Assembly: GCA_013112545.1 (NCBI GenBank)
Contig: JABFGJ010000004.1
Span: 62,001-126,000, forward strand
Source of the DNA: Bacteroidota bacterium
Lineage (GTDB): Bacteria; Bacteroidota; Bacteroidia; Flavobacteriales_E; Vicingaceae
DNA: 64,000 nt
Direction of reading: 5' to 3'
The translations under genes and the position numbers were made by a program. Shown here piece by piece: positions 55,192 through 62,709 of the stretch (within the stretch, counting starts at the first letter, position 1; each line of letters opens with the position of its first letter). The notes under the pieces are model-generated. The model was not told the origin of the DNA and did no database searches. It saw only the letters and a program-made list of their open reading frames with translations.

Positions 55192-58023
55192 TTACGACTC
55201 CAATTGCATTAAAGCATTGTTTGCATAGTCTCTTATTTTTAAATTTTTATCAAGCAGTAAGTCCTTCAGTAAAGCTTTGTATCTTGGGTCTTTAAGTTGC
55301 CCGATTAGAAAAATTACGGCTAGTTTTAGCTTGGTGTCATTCTGATTTAAAATAAGCTTAAAACACTCATATTCACCCATTACTTTTAAATCTAAATCAT
55401 GTAGTATTTCTTCGCTAATAGAATCGAGTATAGAAATTTCAACTATTGGAATTAGTAACCTTTTTAAATTGCCTTCTAATAAATTATCTAAATATTCAAT
55501 AGCATAAATTCGCATGTCGGCATGTTCACTCTGAATTGCTTCATAAGCTTTACTCATTTCTTCGGGTGGATAGGTAAGCCCTAATAAACCAAAAATGCGT
55601 TCTAAATGACTTTCCATTCTGCTTTCAAGCAATTTCATCAGGCTTTTTCGTGACTCTTCCAGTGAAATGTTTGGAAGGGCTTTCTTATCTTTTTTGTGAA
55701 AACTAACTAAAACCTGAGTGTGCATCATATTCAAGGTTTGCAAGTAAATTTTGCACTCCGTATTTATTTTATCTACAACATCTCTTTTTCGAATGTTGAG
55801 GGTAGGGAAATTGCTGTGAATTTTATTTAAAGAACGTATGCTTTCCAATCGTACTGCTAAATCTTCATGATCTAGTAATTTAAATAATTCGTTTACAGCT
55901 TTTTGATTTTCAAATAACTCTAAAACACTCGGTATAAAATGCAAGGAGTTTTGAGGAATTTCATTGGTTCTAATTTTTTTTCCAAGCTCATCAATCATTA
56001 AAAAACCATATTGGGAAAGTGCATTTTTTGCTTCATTTCTATAAATCTTATTACCTAGCAAATCAATAAATGGATTAATAAATCGTTCATGAAGAGTAAA
56101 AGCCGCAGAAACAATAGCTTGCTTTACTACAATTGGATTTTCGTGTGTAAAGTATAATTCTAGGGTTTCTAAATCTTCGTTTTGTTGCAATAATGCCCTG
56201 ATTTTTATGGTGATGATTTGAAGAAATTGCCTCAAATCTTCATCTTTCGTATTTTCAATTACTTCGGTTTTTTTAGCTAGTTTAGTTTGTATAAGGCTTA
56301 AGTTTCGGATTGTGAAACTACTTTTCGAATTTTCAACTAATGCTAATAATGCAGATGAACTGATGTATTCATCTGTATTATTGAGGTATTTTTCAATTAA
56401 AAACTGCTTGCCATCATTTGCAAATTTGAGTAAATAAATAAATGCTTCTACTCGAATGTGTTCATCTTCACTTTTTAGCAGCTCATGAATTGCTTGAGTT
56501 TCGATAATGGGTTCTTTATAATAACGGAGTATTTTAATTGCTTTGGCAGCTACAACTTTATCTTCATGATGAATTAAAGGAATAAGATGCTTCTGAAATC
56601 GAGGGTCTGGGGTGTGTTTTAACTGCTCAAGTAAAAATAATATTTGAGGAATTTTATTGCTAGAAACAATTTTTTGGAAACTATCGAATACGGTCTTCGA
56701 CTTATTCAATTTAAGTGTCGCTTTTTCTTCCTTTTTGGATCTATTTAATAATTGAAAAGAATTTAAGTATTCCTTTCTTACTTTAGAAACCAACCATATC
56801 CAAACACCACTTAGAATAAAAATAGCTAGGCTAACGACTTCCGCACCTAAATCCAAGCCATTGATAATAAATATCAATATAAAACCGGCTATTCCGGTAG
56901 CTACACTATCTACTACAACATCGATAAAGGTTTTTGTGCGTTTTTTAATCTCAAAAGGAATGGGTAAACCTAAAAGTTCTACCGCTGATTTATTGACACT
57001 TTGTTTTAAACTTCCATCTAATGCTTTAAGAATAACCACAGCCCATAATTCGGGGAAAGTAAAAGTGATGATTGCTCCGAATGCAATTCCTAATGGTAAA
57101 ATTAACAATGACTTTCCTACGCCATAATTGCCCACAACCCATCGAGTTACTAGCAATTGTACTATTAAAGAGATTAAATTAAAATTACTTGACCAAAACG
57201 CAAAAAATTGAGCGAGATCTTCGGGGTTTGTGATATAACTAGAAGCTATGTCGCTGAATTGATATTCTACCAATTTGGCCACTAAAACACTCATGCCCAA
57301 AATAGCTGCGAGATAAGTTAACAGCTTTGATTTCAGAATTGATTTTACAGGATTATCACTGATTATAGAAATCCGTTTTTTTCGTTTAAACAGATTGTAT
57401 TTACTGGCACTTTTTTTCCAAATCATTAAATTGATTGGAATACATAAAATAAGTAGAAAAGCAGCGATAAATAATAAGGGCTCGGTACCAACAAAGGAGA
57501 CAATTATAGAAGTGAGGTAACCACCTAATATACCCCCTGAAATAGCTCCAATGCCGATAAAACTAAAAATTCTTTTGGCTTCTCGAACATTGAAAACGAC
57601 ATTCGCTAAAATCCAAAATTGAGAAGCACTGAGTACTGCAAAAATGGATGTCCAGATGTAGAAAAGGTAGATAACCCAACCGACATTAAATTGAAAATAT
57701 AACAATACGCCAAAAGCAATCAATGCAATGGCAGAAATAGTTAAGGTTCTAAGGATTACCGTAATTAATTTAAGCCGTTTTAAGGTTACCGAATAAACTG
57801 TAGATATTAGAATAGCAATAACAGCTAAAACAACATAGGCTTGTGGCAAACTTTCTACTCCAAACCGATTGATAAATAAAGCGTTAACTATTGGTTTGAC
57901 AATTAGTAAAGTGGCAATAATTAAGAATATAGACGCTTGTAAGAGAAAGGCAATTTTGAATTCACCTTTTCTTATGTCAAAAGTTTTTTGAATCAGTTTC
58001 TTTATCCCTTCTTCTACATTCAT
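55192..58023 (-). CDS. ATP/ADP translocase (NTT)-like carrier fused to HEAT-like repeats
   Basis: 943 residues. Residues 1 to about 430 form ~12 membrane helices resembling the nucleotide transporter (NTT/Tlc) family of organelles and intracellular bacteria: FLLQASIFLIIATLLIVKP with K43, INRFGVESLPQAYVVL (compare GAExxP in NTTs), and NKSAVELLGLPIPFEIKKRTKTFIDVVVDS in parts (compare K...E..YIPL...K.K...DV). The rest (about 440-943) is helical HEAT-like repeats, e.g. FQKHLIPLIHHEDKVVAAKA, HIRVEAFIYLLKFA, HADMRIYAIEYLDNLL. HEAT-fused NTT homologues occur in free-living bacteria; the transported molecule is not settled. It follows the SxxK lipoprotein gene by 13 bp. Confidence 0.82.
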   Translation of the reverse strand: MNVEEGIKKLIQKTFDIRKGEFKIAFLLQASIFLIIATLLIVKPIVNALFINRFGVESLPQAYVVLAVIAILISTVYSVTLKRLKLITVILRTLTISAIALIAFGVLLYFQFNVGWVIYLFYIWTSIFAVLSASQFWILANVVFNVREAKRIFSFIGIGAISGGILGGYLTSIIVSFVGTEPLLFIAAFLLILCIPINLMIWKKSASKYNLFKRKKRISIISDNPVKSILKSKLLTYLAAILGMSVLVAKLVEYQFSDIASSYITNPEDLAQFFAFWSSNFNLISLIVQLLVTRWVVGNYGVGKSLLILPLGIAFGAIITFTFPELWAVVILKALDGSLKQSVNKSAVELLGLPIPFEIKKRTKTFIDVVVDSVATGIAGFILIFIINGLDLGAEVVSLAIFILSGVWIWLVSKVRKEYLNSFQLLNRSKKEEKATLKLNKSKTVFDSFQKIVSSNKIPQILFLLEQLKHTPDPRFQKHLIPLIHHEDKVVAAKAIKILRYYKEPIIETQAIHELLKSEDEHIRVEAFIYLLKFANDGKQFLIEKYLNNTDEYISSSALLALVENSKSSFTIRNLSLIQTKLAKKTEVIENTKDEDLRQFLQIITIKIRALLQQNEDLETLELYFTHENPIVVKQAIVSAAFTLHERFINPFIDLLGNKIYRNEAKNALSQYGFLMIDELGKKIRTNEIPQNSLHFIPSVLELFENQKAVNELFKLLDHEDLAVRLESIRSLNKIHSNFPTLNIRKRDVVDKINTECKIYLQTLNMMHTQVLVSFHKKDKKALPNISLEESRKSLMKLLESRMESHLERIFGLLGLTYPPEEMSKAYEAIQSEHADMRIYAIEYLDNLLEGNLKRLLIPIVEISILDSISEEILHDLDLKVMGEYECFKLILNQNDTKLKLAVIFLIGQLKDPRYKALLKDLLLDKNLKIRDYANNALMQLES

Positions 58024-58036
58024 TTTAACTCTAAAC

Positions 58037-58993
58037 TTATTGAGTTGTAGTGTGTTTAGCTATTTTTAGCACCTTTTCAATTGGGTTTACTAATTGTCTA
58101 ATTATTTGTTCGCCATTCTTATCATCGATTAGAGCTACTAAAATATACCTTCTTTTGCCGTCTTCCCATACGAGAATTGAATCTGCATGAAAGGTAGTCC
58201 ATGAGCCCGATTTACGATATAATTTGGCTTTTGGAGCTATTTTTTCTAATGTATTCACAAACTTATGATGGATTTCAGGCTTTTCCATGTACTTTAACAT
58301 TTGAGTGGAACGTTCTCTATTGACAAGCCTACCAAAGGCTAAATCATAATAAAAGCGACAAACTTGATCTACTGTGGCTGCATGGCTTATGCCTTTTAAG
58401 GGTTCTGGAACTCTTTTGCCCGAAGCTGCATATCTTTTACCAACCCACAAGCCTCCGCCATTGTCTTTGTCATAAAATCTGTAGGCAGTATCTTGCATTA
58501 CCGAAGCAATTTTTTCAAAACCCAATAAATCAATTACTCGCGTAGTTGCTGCATTATTGCTTTTGCTAATCATGATTCTTAAATCGGCTCTTAATGCTTT
58601 TGTATCCTCAATTTCTTTTTTTTCTATAGCATCCATTGCGGCAAGCAAAACAGCAATCTTAGGCAAACTTGCTGCATACATCATAAAATCACCATTGATG
58701 GCTGCATATTTTATATGGTCAACATCGTATAAATCAACAACTCCAAAAGCCATTTTTTTGTTTTTAACGAGCTCAGCCCATTTCGGATTTTTATTAATAA
58801 TCTGCTGTAAACCGGCTTGCAACTCTTCATCTTTAGTGTCTAAAAGAGGAACAAAATGACTATCGTCTAGCGGTAAGGAAATGCTCGTTTTTTTTGTTTT
58901 AGATTCTGTCTGATTGGTTTGACTATCGGCACAAGAATAAAAAAGCACTAAGAAGCTGAATAAGAGAATGGTTTTATATTTATTTTGATTCAT
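58037..58993 (-). CDS. SxxK serine hydrolase lipoprotein (class A beta-lactamase-like)
   Basis: 318 residues from the ATG at 58993; the alternative ATG at 59047 would give an N-terminus without a usable signal and lies upstream of a likely promoter. Lipoprotein signal ends VLFYSC (Cys about 21). Active-site motifs are SLPK (about 109-112), SNN (about 145-147), and KSG (about 261-263) in YRKSGSW. The motif spacing is that of class A beta-lactamases and related peptidases; real substrate unknown. It is first in a two-gene unit with the NTT-like carrier (13-bp gap), mirroring the plus-strand pair where another SxxK hydrolase accompanies the dikinase. Confidence 0.87.
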   Translation of the reverse strand: MNQNKYKTILLFSFLVLFYSCADSQTNQTESKTKKTSISLPLDDSHFVPLLDTKDEELQAGLQQIINKNPKWAELVKNKKMAFGVVDLYDVDHIKYAAINGDFMMYAASLPKIAVLLAAMDAIEKKEIEDTKALRADLRIMISKSNNAATTRVIDLLGFEKIASVMQDTAYRFYDKDNGGGLWVGKRYAASGKRVPEPLKGISHAATVDQVCRFYYDLAFGRLVNRERSTQMLKYMEKPEIHHKFVNTLEKIAPKAKLYRKSGSWTTFHADSILVWEDGKRRYILVALIDDKNGEQIIRQLVNPIEKVLKIAKHTTTQ

Positions 58994-59023
58994 AAATTTA
59001 ATAAAAATGAGATTATTATTAAG

Positions 59024-59051
59024 CGAAATTACATTATTAAAGAACACGCAA
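59024..59051 (-). promoter_or_regulatory. Candidate promoter of the hydrolase-NTT unit
   Basis: Minus strand: TTG (59049-59051), 17-bp spacer, TAATTTCG (59024-59031), one base off TAnnTTTG. It is 30 bp before the ATG at 58993. Confidence 0.38.
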
Positions 59052-59412
59052 TCAAAAGTAAAAATATTGAAGATGTGTTGTTAATTATTTGTTTATTAGT
59101 AGTTTGTGTTCTGTTGGTATTCTAAAGAATAGCTACAATTTAAAGAAAATAATACAGCAGGGCAATGTTTATTTAAAATCATTGCTATTCGATTGAATTT
59201 AAAGTAAATATTTTTTGCAAAATCGAAAGTGTTTATTGATAAAATCGAAGCTAATTTCAACCTAGTTCAGAACAAGTCTTGTATTACTTTTTGCTTACAC
59301 CTAAATTGGATAATAATCACCAGAAAGTGATGAAAAACAATTAATATATCAAATTCTGATTTTTTGAAGCATTATAATTTTTTTATGTAAAAAATGAGAT
59401 TCATTTTATAAC
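59052..59412. other. Noncoding AT-rich region between divergent lipoprotein genes
   Basis: About 360 bp of very AT-rich sequence. No ORF, terminator or RNA gene is evident. Two TATTTTTTG/TACTTTTTG stretches (near 59208 and 59285) look like -7 boxes with one extra T; neither is close to the next gene start at 59413. Confidence 0.55.
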
Positions 59413-60537
59413 ATGAAAAACAAACTCAAACACAGCCTTATTGCTCTACTATCGGTTGCAATGATATCTTCTTGTTCTAAAGAAGATGACGAGGTTAAAA
59501 AAGAAGAAACAAACACAACACCAACCATTGAAACAAATTCGCCGCCAAGTGGAAATTATTATACAGGAATCCTTTATGGCGACATTCATGCTTATCCTGT
59601 TTGGACAGCTGATTTTGTAACCTTCAATAAGTTTACCACCCAATTTGAAAGCCAAAACGTAAGCCGTGTAAAGGTTGAAAATGATACAGTCTTAATCACT
59701 TACTCGGATATACACCAGTTAAATTACATTGCCTATGCGCCAGTTAATGCATTGAATAATTTCAAAGTAATCAGTTCTTCGGAACCAATTAGTGAATTTT
59801 CAATTTTAAATGGAATTATTATCGTTTATGCTGTAGATGGTTTAAATAAATATACTGGCTATTGTAATTTAAATCTTGGGATGAGTTCCATACAATATGG
59901 TTCGGTTTTGTCTTCTACTGTTGAATTCAGCGATTTTGTGAATACAGGTTCAGCAATAATAGCCAATCACAATAATAATTCTGCATACAAAATGGCATAT
60001 ACCACCGATGGTATGACATGGAACATTCCTGGCACAATAGACGGTGGACGCTTTGAAGTATTTGGAGGAAAAACCTGGAGATTTTCTGCTTTAAAATATG
60101 AATATACAACAGATACAGATTTAAGTTCTGCAACATGGAATACAACTATTTTGCATCAAGATAGTCTAAATACTACTGACACATCTGGCTCATTTTCCGA
60201 AAGTTATTTAGATGTCAACTCGGCTTCAAGTTGGAGATCATACGGACGAATTAATAATGGGGGAGCTTCATTTCCTGCATTAAACACCACCACAGATCAA
60301 GGCCTGACTTGGCATACACAATTACTTACAAGCATTCCAAATGTAAATGACAATTCATATTTAGACGGCCAATATTTCACGATTAATTCACTAACGATTT
60401 GGAACAATAACAATACAAATTATAGTTTCCCAATTGGGGTTTATACAGCTACAAATGGAGTTGACTTCACATTTGACAATAGTCAAGCTACCATAGATCG
60501 TTTTAATCGATTTCGCCATAGTAAGTTTGTGCGTTAG
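59413..60537 (+). CDS. Lipoprotein of unknown function, possible beta-propeller
   Basis: 374 residues. Lipoprotein signal (MISSCSKEDD, Cys about 21) and an acidic, Thr-rich linker typical of Bacteroidota surface lipoproteins. The remainder is beta-rich, with repeated stretches such as KMAYTTDGMTWNIPG and NTTTDQGLTWHTQLL. The DGxTW/xGLTWH pattern recalls BNR/sialidase-type Asp-box repeats, but only two or three are visible and no catalytic residue is identified. I do not recognise a family. It stands apart from its neighbours, with 360 bp and 180 bp of noncoding DNA on either side. Confidence 0.75.
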   Translation: MKNKLKHSLIALLSVAMISSCSKEDDEVKKEETNTTPTIETNSPPSGNYYTGILYGDIHAYPVWTADFVTFNKFTTQFESQNVSRVKVENDTVLITYSDIHQLNYIAYAPVNALNNFKVISSSEPISEFSILNGIIIVYAVDGLNKYTGYCNLNLGMSSIQYGSVLSSTVEFSDFVNTGSAIIANHNNNSAYKMAYTTDGMTWNIPGTIDGGRFEVFGGKTWRFSALKYEYTTDTDLSSATWNTTILHQDSLNTTDTSGSFSESYLDVNSASSWRSYGRINNGGASFPALNTTTDQGLTWHTQLLTSIPNVNDNSYLDGQYFTINSLTIWNNNNTNYSFPIGVYTATNGVDFTFDNSQATIDRFNRFRHSKFVR

Positions 60538-60717
60538 GAAAATCTTTGGTGTATTTTCTTAGGTGGGTGCGATTCACTCAGTCTGGCAAAATAAATAAGT
60601 GGATAGAGATTTTTTGATATAATATATTCGTTTGATAATATTTTATCAAAACACCTATTTTTTTGTAAAGTCTTTTTGTTATTTAGTTAACTTCATAGCC
60701 TCTAAACTTATTAAACC

Positions 60718-61974
60718 ATGAAATTGAAGAGTCTTCTAATTCTAGTTGCTTTATTTTTAAGCTATAATTTTGGTTATTCTCAAAGTCATCCTGCAGAGGT
60801 AAAACTTGAAAAAGTAAATGCTTTATTAAAAAAGAACAAAATTGATGCTGCAGATAAGAAATTGGTGTTGCTTTTAGAAGAATACCCATCTTACGGTTAT
60901 GCTTGGGATTTATTGGCTAAAATTAGATATTACCAATACAATGAAAGCAAGAAAATCCCCAACATATTTGATAATGTAAGTATAGAAACAACTGATTCTT
61001 CTGGAAACAAAATTGAAAATGATTCATTGACTTTAAATCTTATGAATCTCTTTGCACAATTGAGTCCAGAAAAAAAGGCATATAATAATTATTTGTACAC
61101 TTTAAGACAAGCTATGCTATATTCAGATAATGCCTACAAAAGCTCTATGTATCTGCGTATTGCATTGAGAGATTTCGAAGTGGACACGGCATTAGGTAGT
61201 AAAGAATTGAAGTACTTTGATAAAGCAGAAGATGAATTTAAAGCAAATAATTACAATAATGCAGCTAAATATTACCAGAGAGCCATTGATATTAATCCAA
61301 GTTTTTACAAAGCCTTATTATATTTAGGAGATTCTTATTACTCCCTTGGTAACTACATTGAGGCGATTAAAAAATTTAAGATCTGTACTGAAAGGTATCC
61401 TAATTTACTAGAGCCTCATAAATATCTTGTTGATGCATATTATCATGAGGGTTTATATGAAAAAGCACTACAAACATCAATTCAATGTTTAACCATTTAT
61501 CCTGATTTATCAATTTTTCAAAAACTTGAAGATGCTGCTTTTAAATTAAATAAGAAAACTAGTTTTCTATGGATGAGAAGAGAAACATTTCCAAATATTA
61601 ATAATGAAGATTCTTTATTTGTAGTTGACGAAGATAAACAACCAAAGATTTCAGCTAGCCCTTATTGGGATATTTATAATGCGGCTATAGAAAAAGTAAA
61701 ACCATTTAGCTCAAAAGATGGAATTATAGAGGAAGGGAATGAATTTGCTCCCTATGTTTATCTAGAATTGTATGGATGGGAGCAGATGCTTAAAGAATCT
61801 GAACATGAAAGTTTAGATTTAGCTAAAAAAATGAAGGCTTTGGATTACCTCGATTGCTATGTATTTTTAAGTTGTTTTCATGATGACTTGTATTCACAAT
61901 ATCAGCACTTTGTTAAAAACAACAAAGAAAAAATAACTGCTTACTTCAATGATGTGGTGCTGGAAGATATGTGA
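60718..61974 (+). CDS. TPR-repeat exported protein
   Basis: 418 residues. Signal peptide (1-22, LSYNFGYSQ). Contains TPR units: AEVKLEKVNALLKKNKIDAADKKLVLLLEEYP at the start (in parts), and three clear ones at about 170-275 (FKANNYNNAAKYYQRAIDINP, ALLYLGDSYYSLGNYIEAI, YLVDAYYHEGLYEKALQTS). The C-terminal ~140 residues (SPYWDIYNAAIEKVKPFSSK, YGWEQMLKESEHESLDLAKK) are not recognised. Likely a periplasmic or surface protein-interaction factor; partner unknown. Monocistronic. Confidence 0.82.
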   Translation: MKLKSLLILVALFLSYNFGYSQSHPAEVKLEKVNALLKKNKIDAADKKLVLLLEEYPSYGYAWDLLAKIRYYQYNESKKIPNIFDNVSIETTDSSGNKIENDSLTLNLMNLFAQLSPEKKAYNNYLYTLRQAMLYSDNAYKSSMYLRIALRDFEVDTALGSKELKYFDKAEDEFKANNYNNAAKYYQRAIDINPSFYKALLYLGDSYYSLGNYIEAIKKFKICTERYPNLLEPHKYLVDAYYHEGLYEKALQTSIQCLTIYPDLSIFQKLEDAAFKLNKKTSFLWMRRETFPNINNEDSLFVVDEDKQPKISASPYWDIYNAAIEKVKPFSSKDGIIEEGNEFAPYVYLELYGWEQMLKESEHESLDLAKKMKALDYLDCYVFLSCFHDDLYSQYQHFVKNNKEKITAYFNDVVLEDM

Positions 61975-62167
61975 TTTTAATTATATAAATGCAAATCTTC
62001 GGGATTACCTAAATGACTTTCCTTAATGAAGCTCATTGTACCCATACTAAAGCTCGAATTATATAAATAATAGATATGAAATGTCTAGGGATTACCTAAC
62101 GGTTTGCCCTCCTAACCAAAACAGTGGATTAAATCTACTTATGCTTCGCATTATACCTTTAAATCAA

Positions 62168-62198
62168 AAAATCCACTCAAGTGAACTAGGTGGATTTT
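62168..62198 (-). terminator. Terminator of ssrA
   Basis: A 9-bp stem (AAAATCCAC 62168-62176 with GTGGATTTT 62190-62198) with a 13-nt loop; on the minus strand it is followed by further T residues. It lies 40 bp beyond the tmRNA 3' end. Confidence 0.6.
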
Positions 62199-62237
62199 CA
62201 GATTTAAATCTACTTTATAGTAGTTTTAATCAATTTG

Positions 62238-62631
62238 TGGAGCCGGAGGGATTCGAACCCTCGTCCAAACAAGGAATCAATAAGCTTTCTACAGACATAG
62301 TCAACTTTAAATTTTCGAATTAAAGCCGGCAGTTTACAACCTACTTTAACCTTATTCTCTTTGGTTTCATCAGCTAGTCGAGACCCCTAGCTAACTAACT
62401 CAAAATTCTGATATCTCTTGACCAAGGTATTAATGAGTAGAACCCTTGAGAGATATGCTTGTTCTAAAACCTAGTCTTAGAATTAATTGTAACCTCTATC
62501 GAGTGTTACGCTGCAAGCGCATAATTATTTTCGCCATTTAGCGAGTTTAGTGTTGATATTTACGAGCCATTCACTCAACGCTCGGCCTGCTTACTTATTC
62601 ATTCATCTCGCTGTCGAAACCGGTCGGCCCC
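62238..62631 (-). ncRNA. ssrA: Transfer-messenger RNA (tmRNA)
   Basis: tmRNA rescues stalled ribosomes and tags the peptide for degradation. Minus strand begins GGGGCCGACCGGTTTCGACA at 62631; its 7-bp acceptor arm pairs with CGGCTCC (62239-62245) with one G-U. The 3' half holds the T-arm GGTTCGAATCCC. The tag frame (62535 down to the TAA at 62506-62508) reads GENNYALAA, ending in the ALAA degron and of Bacteroidota type. The sequence after the discriminator A is CAA, so CCA is not encoded and must be added. The 394-nt length is usual, and pseudoknot-like GC stems lie in between. An apparent plus-strand reading frame across this gene is not real. Confidence 0.97.
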
Positions 62632-62641
62632 AAGATGATTG

Positions 62642-62649
62642 CAAAGTTA
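62642..62649 (-). promoter_or_regulatory. Promoter -7 box of ssrA
   Basis: On the minus strand TAACTTTG matches TAnnTTTG. Ten bases separate it from the tmRNA 5' end at 62631, as expected for a start at or just before the mature end. No clear -33 TTG. Confidence 0.55.
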
Positions 62650-62709
62650 CAGAATCAAAATTGATGCATAACATTAAGAAAAGTTAATTTAGCCCAAAAT
62701 TATTTTACC

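Noticed and set aside
53891-58993. Calling the two SxxK hydrolases beta-lactamases (antibiotic resistance)
   Set aside because: SxxK, SxN and KSG motifs are shared with peptidases and esterases; lengths, insertions and context do not support a resistance role.
58994-59047. Upstream start for the SxxK lipoprotein
   Set aside because: The 18 extra residues break the signal peptide and the start lies upstream of the probable promoter -7 box.
62238-62262. Possible tRNA gene, from the GGTTCGAATCCC T-arm on the minus strand
   Set aside because: It is the tRNA-like end of ssrA; no separate cloverleaf or anticodon is present.
62081-62323. 80-codon plus-strand ORF
   Set aside because: It runs antisense into the tmRNA gene and includes its terminator hairpin; it is an artefact.
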